DNA of 64,000 bases from CG2-30-36-16 sp964372115. GTDB lineage: Bacteria > Bacteroidota > Ignavibacteria > Ignavibacteriales > Ignavibacteriaceae. The position numbers and the translations under genes were made by a program. Below are positions 34,650-43,672 of the stretch, piece after piece (position 1 is the stretch's first letter; each line of letters opens with the position of its first letter). The stretch is taken from assembly GCA_964372115.1 (NCBI GenBank), contig CAYJPN010000029.1:3667-67666 (forward strand). The letters run 5' to 3'. The notes beneath the pieces were generated by a model, which searched no databases, was not told the DNA's origin, and saw nothing but the letters and a program-made list of their open reading frames with translations.

Positions 34650-36140
34650 ATGCTTTCGATCCAGAAAAAACTAACTAATTCATTCTACGCACTACTCAGT
34701 TTGCCTGCTACGGCAATGGGTTTTGCGTTATCAATACAGATATCGGCGCTTAGCTGGATATTAAGTACAAAATATCATCTTAATATTCACGACGTAGGAC
34801 TTGTTTGGGCTGCCGGACCAATTGCCGGTATTCTCGGTCAGGTTATTATTGGAATTATAAGCGATAATGTCTGGTTGTGGAAAGGACGCCGTCGTCCGTT
34901 TATTCTAATAGGCGGTGTGCTCGCCGCGCTGATGCTGCTTGCTTTACCTAACATCGATGTTATTTCCAGTTCAATGGGTTTGGAAGGAATTCTTGGCGTT
35001 GCTATTGCTGTTGCTTTAACTCTTGATCTCGCGATAAATATAAGTTTTAACCCGACACGTTCAATCATCGCAGATGTTACACCTGAAGGCGTTGAGCGTA
35101 CAAAAGGTTATGCGTGGATGCAGACAGTATCAGGTACATTTGGTGTGCTTGCTTATGTAATAGGAGCAGTATGGAATAATTATGTTTTAATATACTTTGG
35201 TGTGTTTTTAGTGCTCGCGCTGTCAATCTTCCCCACTTTTTTTATTGATGAACCGCGTGAGTTAAAAAAATCTGAAGATGACGATGAAGATGCGACAAAA
35301 AAATCGAGTTCTTCTCTTTCCGAAATTCTAAACAATATTTCGCCCCTGTGGGGATTTTTAATTTATTCAGTTTATGCTTTAACTGCGAGAATGTTGAAGT
35401 TTGAGATGGATAATTATTATGTTGAGATAGTCTGCTTTTTTATAACAATTGCATTTATTCTAAAAGCGCTGCTTAGAAGCACAGAAGGCATGTCAAAATC
35501 AAAGGCAGGTATAATAGGATTTAAAAAAGTTCTCGCCGCTCATTCATTTACATGGATTGGTATTCAAACGATGTTTGTTTACATGTTTGCTTATGTTCAA
35601 TACAAAGTTATTCTTCCCGCAGGGCTTGCAAAAGCTGATATGGAATTTGAACAGGGGAGAGTTGTAACAATCAGTTTTTTGATACTGAATGCGGTTGGCG
35701 CCTTGTTACCGGCATTAGTGCTTGAACCAATTACAAGAAAGATAGGGCGCGTAAAAACTCATGCAATTTGTATTTCCACAATGGCGCTTGGTTATGCCGG
35801 GCTGATATTTTTCGGTTATACGCCAATGGCTATTTATTTTTTAATGGCTGTTCTTGGTATCGGTTGGGCGGCAACAATAAGTTTGCCTTTTGCAATCATG
35901 TCCCAAAAAGTAGATCAGGCAAAGATGGGTTTGTTCATGGGTTTGTTTAATCTGGCGGTTGTGCTGCCGCAGCTTGTTGCCAGTTTTGGTGTAGGGCAAG
36001 CCGTAAGCAAAGCAGCGGATAAAAATTTAATATTTATAATAAGCGCGGTTACCCTTGCTATTTCGGCAGCATTGTGGTTTATGGTAAAAGATGACGCTCC
36101 GGTAGCAGAGGTAAAAACTGTGGCTGCAAACGGACATTAG
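34650..36140 (+). CDS. MFS sugar transporter, SUC/GPH-like
   Basis: A 496-residue inner-membrane transporter with about 12 helices. The loop between helices 2 and 3 has GIISDNVWLWKGRRRPFILIGG, typical of sucrose/maltose-type MFS carriers. An acidic central loop (SEDDDEDATKKSSSS) divides the halves. With a strong ribosome-binding site (GGAGCTC region) and 24 bp after the alpha-amylase gene, it most likely imports maltose or maltooligosaccharides. Confidence 0.88.
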   Translation: MLSIQKKLTNSFYALLSLPATAMGFALSIQISALSWILSTKYHLNIHDVGLVWAAGPIAGILGQVIIGIISDNVWLWKGRRRPFILIGGVLAALMLLALPNIDVISSSMGLEGILGVAIAVALTLDLAINISFNPTRSIIADVTPEGVERTKGYAWMQTVSGTFGVLAYVIGAVWNNYVLIYFGVFLVLALSIFPTFFIDEPRELKKSEDDDEDATKKSSSSLSEILNNISPLWGFLIYSVYALTARMLKFEMDNYYVEIVCFFITIAFILKALLRSTEGMSKSKAGIIGFKKVLAAHSFTWIGIQTMFVYMFAYVQYKVILPAGLAKADMEFEQGRVVTISFLILNAVGALLPALVLEPITRKIGRVKTHAICISTMALGYAGLIFFGYTPMAIYFLMAVLGIGWAATISLPFAIMSQKVDQAKMGLFMGLFNLAVVLPQLVASFGVGQAVSKAADKNLIFIISAVTLAISAALWFMVKDDAPVAEVKTVAANGH

Positions 36141-36166
36141 TATGCAGTAGGTTTTAAATTTTTCTA

Positions 36167-36234
36167 AATGCATGCCTGTATGTTTGGATGATATAACGGG
36201 AAAATAATTCCGACCGAACATGCAGGCATTCATT
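36167..36234. repeat. 19-bp inverted repeat with 30-bp loop
   Basis: AATGCATGCCTGTATGTTT (36167-36185) pairs with GAACATGCAGGCATTCATT (36216-36234) except at two or three positions. It lies between two convergent genes and may act as a shared terminator, although no T-run follows. Confidence 0.6.
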
Positions 36235-36254
36235 AATGCAATTTTATCTTAAAT

Positions 36255-36800
36255 TTATTTTAACATCCCAACTAATTTTATTACTGCGGCATCCTCTTTA
36301 ACAGATTTTAAAGGCGCTAGATTTAAATATTCTTTTCTTATCGTGTTTATAAGTCCTGTATTAATTTGTTCTTCAATAATATTTAACGAGGCGATAATTA
36401 GAGCAGTTTTTAAGGCATAAGATTTTACACGAACAGTATGCGGCGAGTGTCTGCCGGGGTGAATATGAATATAATTTACCGGATCTTCTCCGAAGCGTAA
36501 AGTCCATTGCGATCCATCGCTTATCTGAAGCAATTTGAAACTTTTCCCCTCAGCCTGCAGCCACTGTAGATAATTTAATAAATTAATTTTTATCAGCTTC
36601 TTCAAATGTCCTTTTATTTCTTCGCAAATATCATTTGTAGTTAAGTCTCCCGTGTATAAATCCATTTGCGACTCACCGATTTTAAGAATATTCTCTTTTA
36701 TTTTCTCGATTGGAATAGTATGTAGTTCCTTTAAAAAATTAAGCTGATGTTTCCAGCAATTAAAAATAAAGGGTGAAGGCACTGTACATTTATTTTGCAT
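36255..36800 (-). CDS. Uncharacterised cytoplasmic protein
   Basis: A 181-residue protein I do not recognise. It has no signal peptide or membrane helix. The N-terminal half is helical (HQLNFLKELHTIPIEKIKENI). The middle has a short beta section (GKSFKLLQISDGSQWTLRFG) and a His-rich stretch, YIHIHPGRHSPHTVRV, that could bind metal or phosphate. The C-terminal half is helical. It is transcribed alone and converges with the MFS gene. Confidence 0.7.
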   Translation of the reverse strand: MQNKCTVPSPFIFNCWKHQLNFLKELHTIPIEKIKENILKIGESQMDLYTGDLTTNDICEEIKGHLKKLIKINLLNYLQWLQAEGKSFKLLQISDGSQWTLRFGEDPVNYIHIHPGRHSPHTVRVKSYALKTALIIASLNIIEEQINTGLINTIRKEYLNLAPLKSVKEDAAVIKLVGMLK

Positions 36801-36922
36801 AACAAATCATTTCCATTTATTCTTTCACACTCATTAAGCTGCTGATGGAGACATGATTCTGCGGCGCTTAAGCAGTATTCTTAAATAGTTAATATCTAAT
36901 AATCAATTGATAACGGCAATGT

Positions 36923-37417
36923 TTAACGGGAAGCTGCAGCTAGTATCGGTATTAGCACAGCCACAGCAACAACAATTGTATTCTGCAAATAAAAATTTGA
37001 AACATACAAGCCGGTTAAAATCAACTGTTCATTCATTTGTTCAAAAGTAATTTCACCTTTTGAGGCTGACCCTTTATAATCAATTAATAAATCTTCACCG
37101 CTCAAACTCCATTTGGTATTCCAATGGTTGTTATACTGCCAAAGGAAATTTGACCCTGAAAATAATTCAACTTCGGCTTTCGTCCCCCAGGTGTTATAAA
37201 TAATTCTGCCGGTTGTAGTTTCTGAACTTTTATCGATAATTTCAGTGGTTTGTTTAAAAAATCCACTCGACTTAAATTCAAATTTTTTACCGTTTAATTC
37301 TCCAACTGCCTTTTTTTTCCAGGTTCCGTCGGTAAAAGTACCAAGTAAAGCGCTGCCAGAGAATATTTCATAGGTTTGTTTAAAGAAACCGCATTTCCAG
37401 GTGAGTTTTGTTGTCAT
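36923..37417 (-). CDS. Small beta-rich membrane-anchored protein, LURP/scramblase-like repeats
   Basis: A 164-residue protein starting at ATG 37417 with GGAAAAG upstream. The sequence is beta-rich and repetitive: CGFFKQTYEIF near the start and SGFFKQTTEII about 45 residues later, with GTFTDGTWKKKA and YNTWGTKAEVE strands. This resembles the strand repeats of LURP-one/Tubby-like proteins, but I cannot confirm it. The C-terminus has a hydrophobic helix (NTIVVAVAVLIPILAAASR) that probably anchors it. Function unknown. Confidence 0.6.
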   Translation of the reverse strand: MTTKLTWKCGFFKQTYEIFSGSALLGTFTDGTWKKKAVGELNGKKFEFKSSGFFKQTTEIIDKSSETTTGRIIYNTWGTKAEVELFSGSNFLWQYNNHWNTKWSLSGEDLLIDYKGSASKGEITFEQMNEQLILTGLYVSNFYLQNTIVVAVAVLIPILAAASR

Positions 37418-37631
37418 TGACTTTTCCAATCTAATGGTTATATCTGTACGCTAAAATATAAATATTTTCAACAAAAAATATTATTTATTTTTCCAGTTAT
37501 CATCTTAAAACTTATTCTCATCAAGTCTTTCATGGAAGATTTTATTCATTCTGCATATATTGCAAGCAAAATTAAAATTTATATCGATTTCTTAGTTTGT
37601 TTCTACAATATAACTCGAATAAAAGGTGCAA

Positions 37632-39764
37632 ATGAAAATAACAATTCTTCTTTATATAATTATTTGTTCTCAAATGATTTTTACTCAAACACGTATTTCG
37701 GGTACGGTTATCGACACCAACAACAAACCATTACCCGGCGCTAATATTTTTATAAAAGACAGTTATGATGGAATTTCTTCAGATATGGACGGCACTTTTA
37801 ATTTTACAACTGAAGAAGAAGGTGATGCTTTACTTATTGTTAGTTTTATCGGTTACAAAAAAGTTGAGCTGCCTGTAAAATTAGACGGCGATAAAGTTGA
37901 ATTAAAAATTGTTCTAGAAAGTGAAGCTAAAGAATTAGGGGCAGTTGTTATCTCAGCGGGTTCTTTTGAAGCATCAGATGAAAATAAAGCTGTAATTCTC
38001 CGCCCGCTTGATATCGTTACTACAGGCGCCGAAGCAGACATATACGCGGCTCTTGAAACTTTACCCGGTACACAACAGATTGGCGAAACCGAAGGACTGT
38101 TTGTTCGTGGTGGCTCTGCTGCTGAAACAAAAACAATTGTTGATGAAATGATTGTTCAAAATCCATTTTATAGTACGGTCCCCGACATCCCTTCGCGCAG
38201 CAGGTTTACTCCATTTTTATTTAAAGGCATTGTCTTTAGCACCGGCGGTTATTCAGCTCAATACGGGCAGGCGTTATCTTCCGTTCTGGTATTAAAAACA
38301 CAAGACCTTGCACCCGAAACCCGCACAACAATTAACTTAATGGCGCTCGGGCTTGGTGGCGCGCATACCCAGAGGTGGGAAAATTCCTCTCTCGCTTTTG
38401 AAGGCGGTTATTATAACCTCGGTCCATATTTTAAATTGCAAAAACAACGACAAGAGTGGAAACAAGCGCCGGCAAGCTGGGCAGGGACATTAAATTATAG
38501 GCAGAAGGTTGGTGAGTCGGGAATGCTAAAAGCTTTTTTATCTCACAGCTATTCTGAACTTTCTTTATATACTCCTAATCTTAATGATCTTTCAAAAAAA
38601 GATTATTTAAGAATGATAACCAACGATGTTTTTTTTAATACCAACTACCGTGATATTTGGGGAAAAGATTGGGCAGTGTTTGGCGGGTATGCTTACAGCA
38701 ATGATAATCAGAATATCGGTTTAACTGTGGATCATGTTGTCCAGAATGAACAACTTCACACAGGTAAAGTAACTGTAACAAAAAACGTTTCTTCAAGCGC
38801 GTTTCTTACATTCGGCGGAGAGTTTCAGGATGTAATTTATACTGATGTTTTTAACGGAATGAAATTTAAACAGAATGAATTATATATCAGTGGTTTTCTT
38901 GAAACTGATTTATTTTTCACAAACGATTTTGCCGCCCGTTTTGGCGTCCGAGCCGAACATTCAAAAATTATAAACAAAACTAACCTCGCCCCCCGGCTTT
39001 CGCTTGCATATAGACTCGGGCAATTCGACCAATTAAATTTTGCTTTCGGGCAATTTTACCAAACTCCGGCACGTGACTTTCTCGTTTACACTCAAAATTT
39101 TGAATTCGAAAAAGCGGAACATTATATTATTAATTACCAGCGTGTAAGCGGCAACCGCACTTTTAGAATTGAGGCTTATTACAAAAATTACGACCGGCTT
39201 GCCAGGGGCACTATTTACACCTATCCATATTTTAATTTACCTGTTATTCCACTCAGTAGCAGCGGTAAAGGTTATGCAAAAGGTATTGATATTTTTTGGC
39301 GCGATTCAGAATCTTTTGAATACACAGATTACTGGCTCTCTTATTCTTTCCTCGATACCAAACGGGAATTTTTGAATTATCCGGCATCGGCTTCACCGAC
39401 GTTTTCCACACCCCATACATTTTCGATAGTTTTAAAACGGTGGATTCAGTCAATTACAACAAGCGTTGGAGTAACATATTCTTTTGCTACTGGACGTCCA
39501 TATTTTAATCCGAACAATCCCGAGTTTCTTGGTGACCGAGCAAAAAATTATCAAAATATGAGTTTAAATGTTAGTTACATTACAAGTTTATTTAATAGTT
39601 TTACAGTAGTATTTTGTTCTGTTGATAATCTTTTAGGGTATAATAACATTTTTGGCTATCGTTATTCCGATGATGGAAAAGTAAGGCTGCCCGTTCTGGC
39701 TCCCACGCTGCGTTCCTTCTTCATCGGAATGTTTATATCACTTGGTGAATCAAATCCATATTAA
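37632..39764 (+). CDS. TonB-dependent outer-membrane receptor
   Basis: A 710-residue outer-membrane receptor. A signal peptide (ILLYIIICSQMIFTQ) is followed by a carboxypeptidase-regulatory-like beta domain at residues 20-105 (ISGTVIDTNNKPLPGANIFI). A plug domain follows (DIYAALETLPGTQQIG, then EGLFVRGGSAAETKTIVDEM), then a 22-strand barrel ending in an aromatic strand. I chose ATG 37632; a GTG two codons earlier lacks better spacing. It is slightly short for the family. The ligand is unknown. A TPR protein gene follows after 12 bp. Confidence 0.92.
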   Translation: MKITILLYIIICSQMIFTQTRISGTVIDTNNKPLPGANIFIKDSYDGISSDMDGTFNFTTEEEGDALLIVSFIGYKKVELPVKLDGDKVELKIVLESEAKELGAVVISAGSFEASDENKAVILRPLDIVTTGAEADIYAALETLPGTQQIGETEGLFVRGGSAAETKTIVDEMIVQNPFYSTVPDIPSRSRFTPFLFKGIVFSTGGYSAQYGQALSSVLVLKTQDLAPETRTTINLMALGLGGAHTQRWENSSLAFEGGYYNLGPYFKLQKQRQEWKQAPASWAGTLNYRQKVGESGMLKAFLSHSYSELSLYTPNLNDLSKKDYLRMITNDVFFNTNYRDIWGKDWAVFGGYAYSNDNQNIGLTVDHVVQNEQLHTGKVTVTKNVSSSAFLTFGGEFQDVIYTDVFNGMKFKQNELYISGFLETDLFFTNDFAARFGVRAEHSKIINKTNLAPRLSLAYRLGQFDQLNFAFGQFYQTPARDFLVYTQNFEFEKAEHYIINYQRVSGNRTFRIEAYYKNYDRLARGTIYTYPYFNLPVIPLSSSGKGYAKGIDIFWRDSESFEYTDYWLSYSFLDTKREFLNYPASASPTFSTPHTFSIVLKRWIQSITTSVGVTYSFATGRPYFNPNNPEFLGDRAKNYQNMSLNVSYITSLFNSFTVVFCSVDNLLGYNNIFGYRYSDDGKVRLPVLAPTLRSFFIGMFISLGESNPY

Positions 39765-39776
39765 AAAGGAAAAATT

Positions 39777-40412
39777 ATGAAATCACTTTTAATTTTTGTT
39801 CTGCTTGTTTTTACAGTTTATCCACTTCATGCTGATGATGAAAAATATACAAAAGCGATGAAGAAAAATATTGCGGAGATAGACTCCATCAAAACCATTG
39901 ATGGCTTTATAAAGACCGCAAATAAATTTGAACGGATAGCCCAGGCTGAAAAAGCTAAATGGCTCCCATACTATTACGCATCGTTTCTCTATACTCTTGC
40001 AAGTTTTACTGATTCCGTAAACGAAAAAAAAGATACATATCTCGATTACGCCGATAACCTTGTATCAATGGCAGATTCGCTCGATCAGAATAATTCCGAG
40101 GTTTACACATTAAAAGGAATGATAGCTCAAGCCCGTATGCAGATTGACCCTATGAACCGGTGGATGAAATACGGCGCAGTTGCTGATAATAATTTTAAAA
40201 AAGCGATAGAATTTAATCCGTTAAACCCGCGTCCGCATTATTTAATAGGCGTTGGGTTATATTATACACCCGAACAATTCGGTGGTGGAAAAGCAGCGGC
40301 AACACCATACCTCGAAAAATCGTTAAAAAACTTTGATGAATATAAACCTGAAAATGAACTTCTCCCGAATTGGGGACGTGAAGCAGTTGAAGGATTACTA
40401 AAAGGGAGCTAA
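39777..40412 (+). CDS. Exported TPR-like protein, partner of the TonB receptor
   Basis: A 211-residue helical protein with a signal peptide (LLIFVLLVFTVYPLHA). The helices repeat with TPR-like spacing, best seen in NNFKKAIEFNPLNPRPHYLIGVGLYY. It lies 12 bp after the TonB receptor and shares its transcript. Periplasmic TPR proteins next to TonB receptors often assist the receptor or its cargo. The precise role is not known. Confidence 0.75.
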   Translation: MKSLLIFVLLVFTVYPLHADDEKYTKAMKKNIAEIDSIKTIDGFIKTANKFERIAQAEKAKWLPYYYASFLYTLASFTDSVNEKKDTYLDYADNLVSMADSLDQNNSEVYTLKGMIAQARMQIDPMNRWMKYGAVADNNFKKAIEFNPLNPRPHYLIGVGLYYTPEQFGGGKAAATPYLEKSLKNFDEYKPENELLPNWGREAVEGLLKGS

Positions 40413-40450
40413 TAGCAGCATCAATATTTATTCACTTACATTTTAGGAAA

Positions 40451-40516
40451 GTATACAAAATCAAATCGTATTAGTGTAGCGCATATAAAAACACGAAATC
40501 CGGATTTGTGTATACT
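40451..40516. repeat. Nested inverted repeats upstream of the patatin gene
   Basis: An outer pair, GTATACAAAATC (40451-40462) and GATTTGTGTATAC (40504-40516), encloses a near-perfect palindrome CACGAAATC/CGGATTTGTG (40492-40510). This may be a regulator site or transcript end signal between the TPR gene and the patatin gene. Confidence 0.5.
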
Positions 40517-40601
40517 AAAGATATTTTCCAAATTTGCTGTCGGGTTTGTGAGTAAAATTAATAATTATCAGTTCAAATTAATATCGAAATCAAGATAATT
40601 T

Positions 40602-41546
40602 ATGTCATATAGAAAAAAACAAACCGCGTTAGTGCTTGGAACCGGAGGAGCACGCGGACTTGCGCACATCGGGGTTATAAAAGCCCTTGAAGAAAATAAT
40701 ATTCCAATTGATATTATTACAGGAACAAGCATTGGTGCTTTAGTTGGGGGAGTTTATGCCGCCGGCGTAAAGGTAAGCCGGATGGAAAATATTGTAAGCG
40801 AAGTGAATAAACTTATGGTTGCAAAAATATTAATGCCAAAGTTGTTTGCTCCAGGTTTTATAGATAACAAGCGTATCATCGATTTTATAAAGGATCTTGT
40901 TGGTGACGTTAAAATTGAAAATTTGAAAATACCTTTTGCAGCAGTTGCTACCGACTTGATAACCGGCGAAGAATTTATTTTTAATAAGGGACTATTAAGC
41001 GAAGCGCTTATGGCAAGTATTGCAATACCAACATTGTTTCAACCGGTTCTTATTAACGGCAGGTATTTAATTGACGGCGGTTTGAGTAACCCGCTGCCTA
41101 TAAGTGTTGTTTTGGAAATGAAAGCTAATAATGTAATCGCTGTGAATGTTTCCCCAAACCCTAAAAGAATAACGCGAAAAATAAAGAGTAAAAAAAATGA
41201 AGATACAAATACCCTAATAAAAAGACTTCCTGCAATGTTCACAAACTTTTTAAGTGATGAAAAACAGTTGTTCCAAAACAATATAACATCAAAGAATACA
41301 AAGCAAACCCCGGAAGGACAAATGTACTCCCTAACAATGATGAATGTATTTTTACAATCAATTTCCATAAGCACCAATAACTTGATGCTCCAGCATATTC
41401 GTTACGCAAAACCAGATGTGCTGATTTCGCCAAAGATTGAGAATTACGATATGCTTGAATTTTTCAAAGGGCAGGAAATCATTAAATCCGGATATGATGA
41501 AGCTTTAAAATCTTTGTTAGAGCTACAGAAATGTTGTGCCAAATGA
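40602..41546 (+). CDS. Patatin-like phospholipase (RssA type)
   Basis: A 314-residue lipid hydrolase. The oxyanion loop is GTGGARGLAHIG, the nucleophile Ser is in GTSIGA and the Asp is in the DGG of YLIDGGLSNP. The set forms the Ser-Asp dyad of patatins. It lacks a signal peptide, so it probably acts on the cytoplasmic side. Its length matches the RssA group. It is a single-gene unit. Confidence 0.93.
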   Translation: MSYRKKQTALVLGTGGARGLAHIGVIKALEENNIPIDIITGTSIGALVGGVYAAGVKVSRMENIVSEVNKLMVAKILMPKLFAPGFIDNKRIIDFIKDLVGDVKIENLKIPFAAVATDLITGEEFIFNKGLLSEALMASIAIPTLFQPVLINGRYLIDGGLSNPLPISVVLEMKANNVIAVNVSPNPKRITRKIKSKKNEDTNTLIKRLPAMFTNFLSDEKQLFQNNITSKNTKQTPEGQMYSLTMMNVFLQSISISTNNLMLQHIRYAKPDVLISPKIENYDMLEFFKGQEIIKSGYDEALKSLLELQKCCAK

Positions 41547-41787
41547 TTGAACAAATATAATTATCTTTGAACATTGTGTTGATTGTCTAAGGGTAAATTT
41601 CCCTGATAGAGCGGTTTGTTTAATAAATAAATAGTAAATTGATTTTAATAATAAATACATTAAATTTACCAGGCAGCTAATAGCAAAAAATAGTTGATCT
41701 CTTTTCCGGATTCGACGTTTTAGCTGCATAAGAATAATTTTTTAACGTTTCGGTTCATTATTTATTTCATTTTTATTGAACACTAAC

Positions 41788-43149
41788 ATGAAAAAATTTT
41801 TACTTTGGTTCCTCTGCCTTATTTCTTTTACTAACGGGCAAGATTTTTATACCGGATTAGTTATAGATTCAGCGAGGTACGAAAATTCAAGCGTTAAAGC
41901 GCCATTGATGCGGGGGGACTATAAAAATCTTCCCTCATCTTCCTCTCTCAAAACTTTTTCACCAACTCCAGGCAATCAAGGCGCTTACGGTACATGCGCT
42001 GGCTGGGCAACCGCTTATTCCTGCCGGACAATTTTGGAAGCCTTCAAAAATAAGTGGAATAAAAGTGCCATCGATAGTAACTCCTTTTCTCCTTCCTTCG
42101 TATATAATCAAATAAGATCAAGCGATAACTGTAAAGGCGGCACTTCTCTTATTGACGCATTGGACGTGCTTAAGGATAAAGGTGTGTTGACACTTAAAGA
42201 ATTTGAGTATAGTTGTTCGAGGCAAGTTAGAGCAGATGATTTGCAAAATGCAACCAAGCGCAGAATTATTGAGTACAGAATGATTGCGAGTAAATCAAAC
42301 ACAAATCAAACAATGTACGTTAAAAAAAGTCTTGCCGAGAATAAACCGGTTGTGATAGCAATGGATGTTCCCCCCTCATTTCAACGAGCCGGTGAATTAT
42401 GGCAACCCGATAGCAGCGATTATAAAGACTGGTCGCGAGGACATGCAATTGGAGTAATCGGTTATGACGATAATAATTTCGGCGGCGCTTTTCAACTCAT
42501 CAATAGCTGGGGAACAAGATGGGGAAAAGATGGTTACGCATGGATAAGTTACAGTGACTTTGACTTCTTCTGCTTATGGGCGTATGAATTAATTGACAAG
42601 CGAGAAACAGATCCTTCAATGCCCGATTTGTCAGGCAAAATTATTTTCCGTGAAAACACCGGCGATACGATGAAAGCCAGGTTTAACGGCAGTTATTTTG
42701 AAATGGAAAAATCTTATCCATCCGGTACTTTGTTCGAACTGTTTATTTCCAACAATCAGCCTGCATATGTGTACGCATTTAGTTCCGACTTAGAAAACAA
42801 TATTTACAAAGTTTTCCCGTTTAATGAGCGAATGGTAGCGTATCTTCCTTACAGTCAGAATAATATCGCAATACCGGATGAAGACAGTTATAACATGCTT
42901 GATGAAAACCCCGGCAAAACCTATTTCTGTTTTTTATATTCAACGGAAAGTTTGAATTTAGATAGTCTTTTAGAAAAAGTTAAAAATTCTGAAGGCTCGT
43001 TTTATGAGAAAGTCCAAAAATCATTCTCAGAAATGCTTATTGATACAAAAAATATAAACTACAAATACAAAAAAGCAATTGAGTTTGAGGCTACAAGCAA
43101 AGGTCAAAAAGCGATTCCGATAATTATAGAAATTGACCATACTATGTAA
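41788..43149 (+). CDS. Exported papain-like (C1A) cysteine peptidase with DUF4384-like domain
   Basis: A 453-residue exported peptidase. The ATG at 41788 is followed by a signal peptide (FLLWFLCLISFTNG). The catalytic set is intact: Cys70 (GTCAGWATAYS), His219 (RGHAIGVIGYDD) and Asn239 (LINSWGTRWG), with the oxyanion Gln in PGNQGAYG. Residues about 300-400 resemble DUF4384 (GTLFELFISNNQPAYVYAF, then VFPF and IPDED), a domain often paired with caspases. It is the first gene of an operon with a small membrane protein and a caspase-like peptidase, 20 bp apart each. Confidence 0.9.
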   Translation: MKKFLLWFLCLISFTNGQDFYTGLVIDSARYENSSVKAPLMRGDYKNLPSSSSLKTFSPTPGNQGAYGTCAGWATAYSCRTILEAFKNKWNKSAIDSNSFSPSFVYNQIRSSDNCKGGTSLIDALDVLKDKGVLTLKEFEYSCSRQVRADDLQNATKRRIIEYRMIASKSNTNQTMYVKKSLAENKPVVIAMDVPPSFQRAGELWQPDSSDYKDWSRGHAIGVIGYDDNNFGGAFQLINSWGTRWGKDGYAWISYSDFDFFCLWAYELIDKRETDPSMPDLSGKIIFRENTGDTMKARFNGSYFEMEKSYPSGTLFELFISNNQPAYVYAFSSDLENNIYKVFPFNERMVAYLPYSQNNIAIPDEDSYNMLDENPGKTYFCFLYSTESLNLDSLLEKVKNSEGSFYEKVQKSFSEMLIDTKNINYKYKKAIEFEATSKGQKAIPIIIEIDHTM

Positions 43150-43169
43150 TTTAATTTTTAAGGATTAAC

Positions 43170-43652
43170 ATGAAAAGTAAGCTGCTTTTTATTTCGATTT
43201 TTGTTTTCCTCTTTTTCCCAATCTCAAGTATTGCACAGCAAACTACCGAAGCCACATTTGAAATTTCCGACGGTAAAGTAGTCATTCATTATACTTTAAA
43301 TGCTTCCCCCGATTATGAGTACGAAATTAGTGTAAAACTAAAACGGAAGGGGAATTCATCTTTTGAATACACCCCGAAAGACCTAAGCGGCGATGTTGGT
43401 GATGATAGTTTCACATCCGGTAGAAAAACAATTACATGGGTTTTGTCCGAAAGTGAAGTTACACAATTCGATGGTGACGATTTTTATTTTCAAATAAACA
43501 TAAATGAAATAGAAAGCAGCGGTTTGGCTTGGTATTATTATGCCGGAGCTGCGCTGCTTGGCGGCGGTTCGGCGGCGTTACTTTTGATGTCAAAAAAGGC
43601 TGAAGAAACTCCACAAGCTTCACCCTTGCCGCTTCCGCCGGCACGACCATAA
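43170..43652 (+). CDS. Small exported membrane-anchored protein
   Basis: A 160-residue protein with a signal peptide (FISIFVFLFFPISSIAQ), a beta-rich domain (residues 22-115, with ISVKLKRKGNSSFEYTP) and a glycine-rich membrane helix (WYYYAGAALLGGGSAALLLM). The tail is Pro-rich (SPLPLPPARP). The orientation suggests the beta domain is outside the inner membrane. It lies 20 bp from both neighbours, two peptidase genes, so it may anchor or regulate them. No family recognised. Confidence 0.7.
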   Translation: MKSKLLFISIFVFLFFPISSIAQQTTEATFEISDGKVVIHYTLNASPDYEYEISVKLKRKGNSSFEYTPKDLSGDVGDDSFTSGRKTITWVLSESEVTQFDGDDFYFQININEIESSGLAWYYYAGAALLGGGSAALLLMSKKAEETPQASPLPLPPARP

Positions 43653-43672
43653 ATTAATTTTTAGGTGATAAA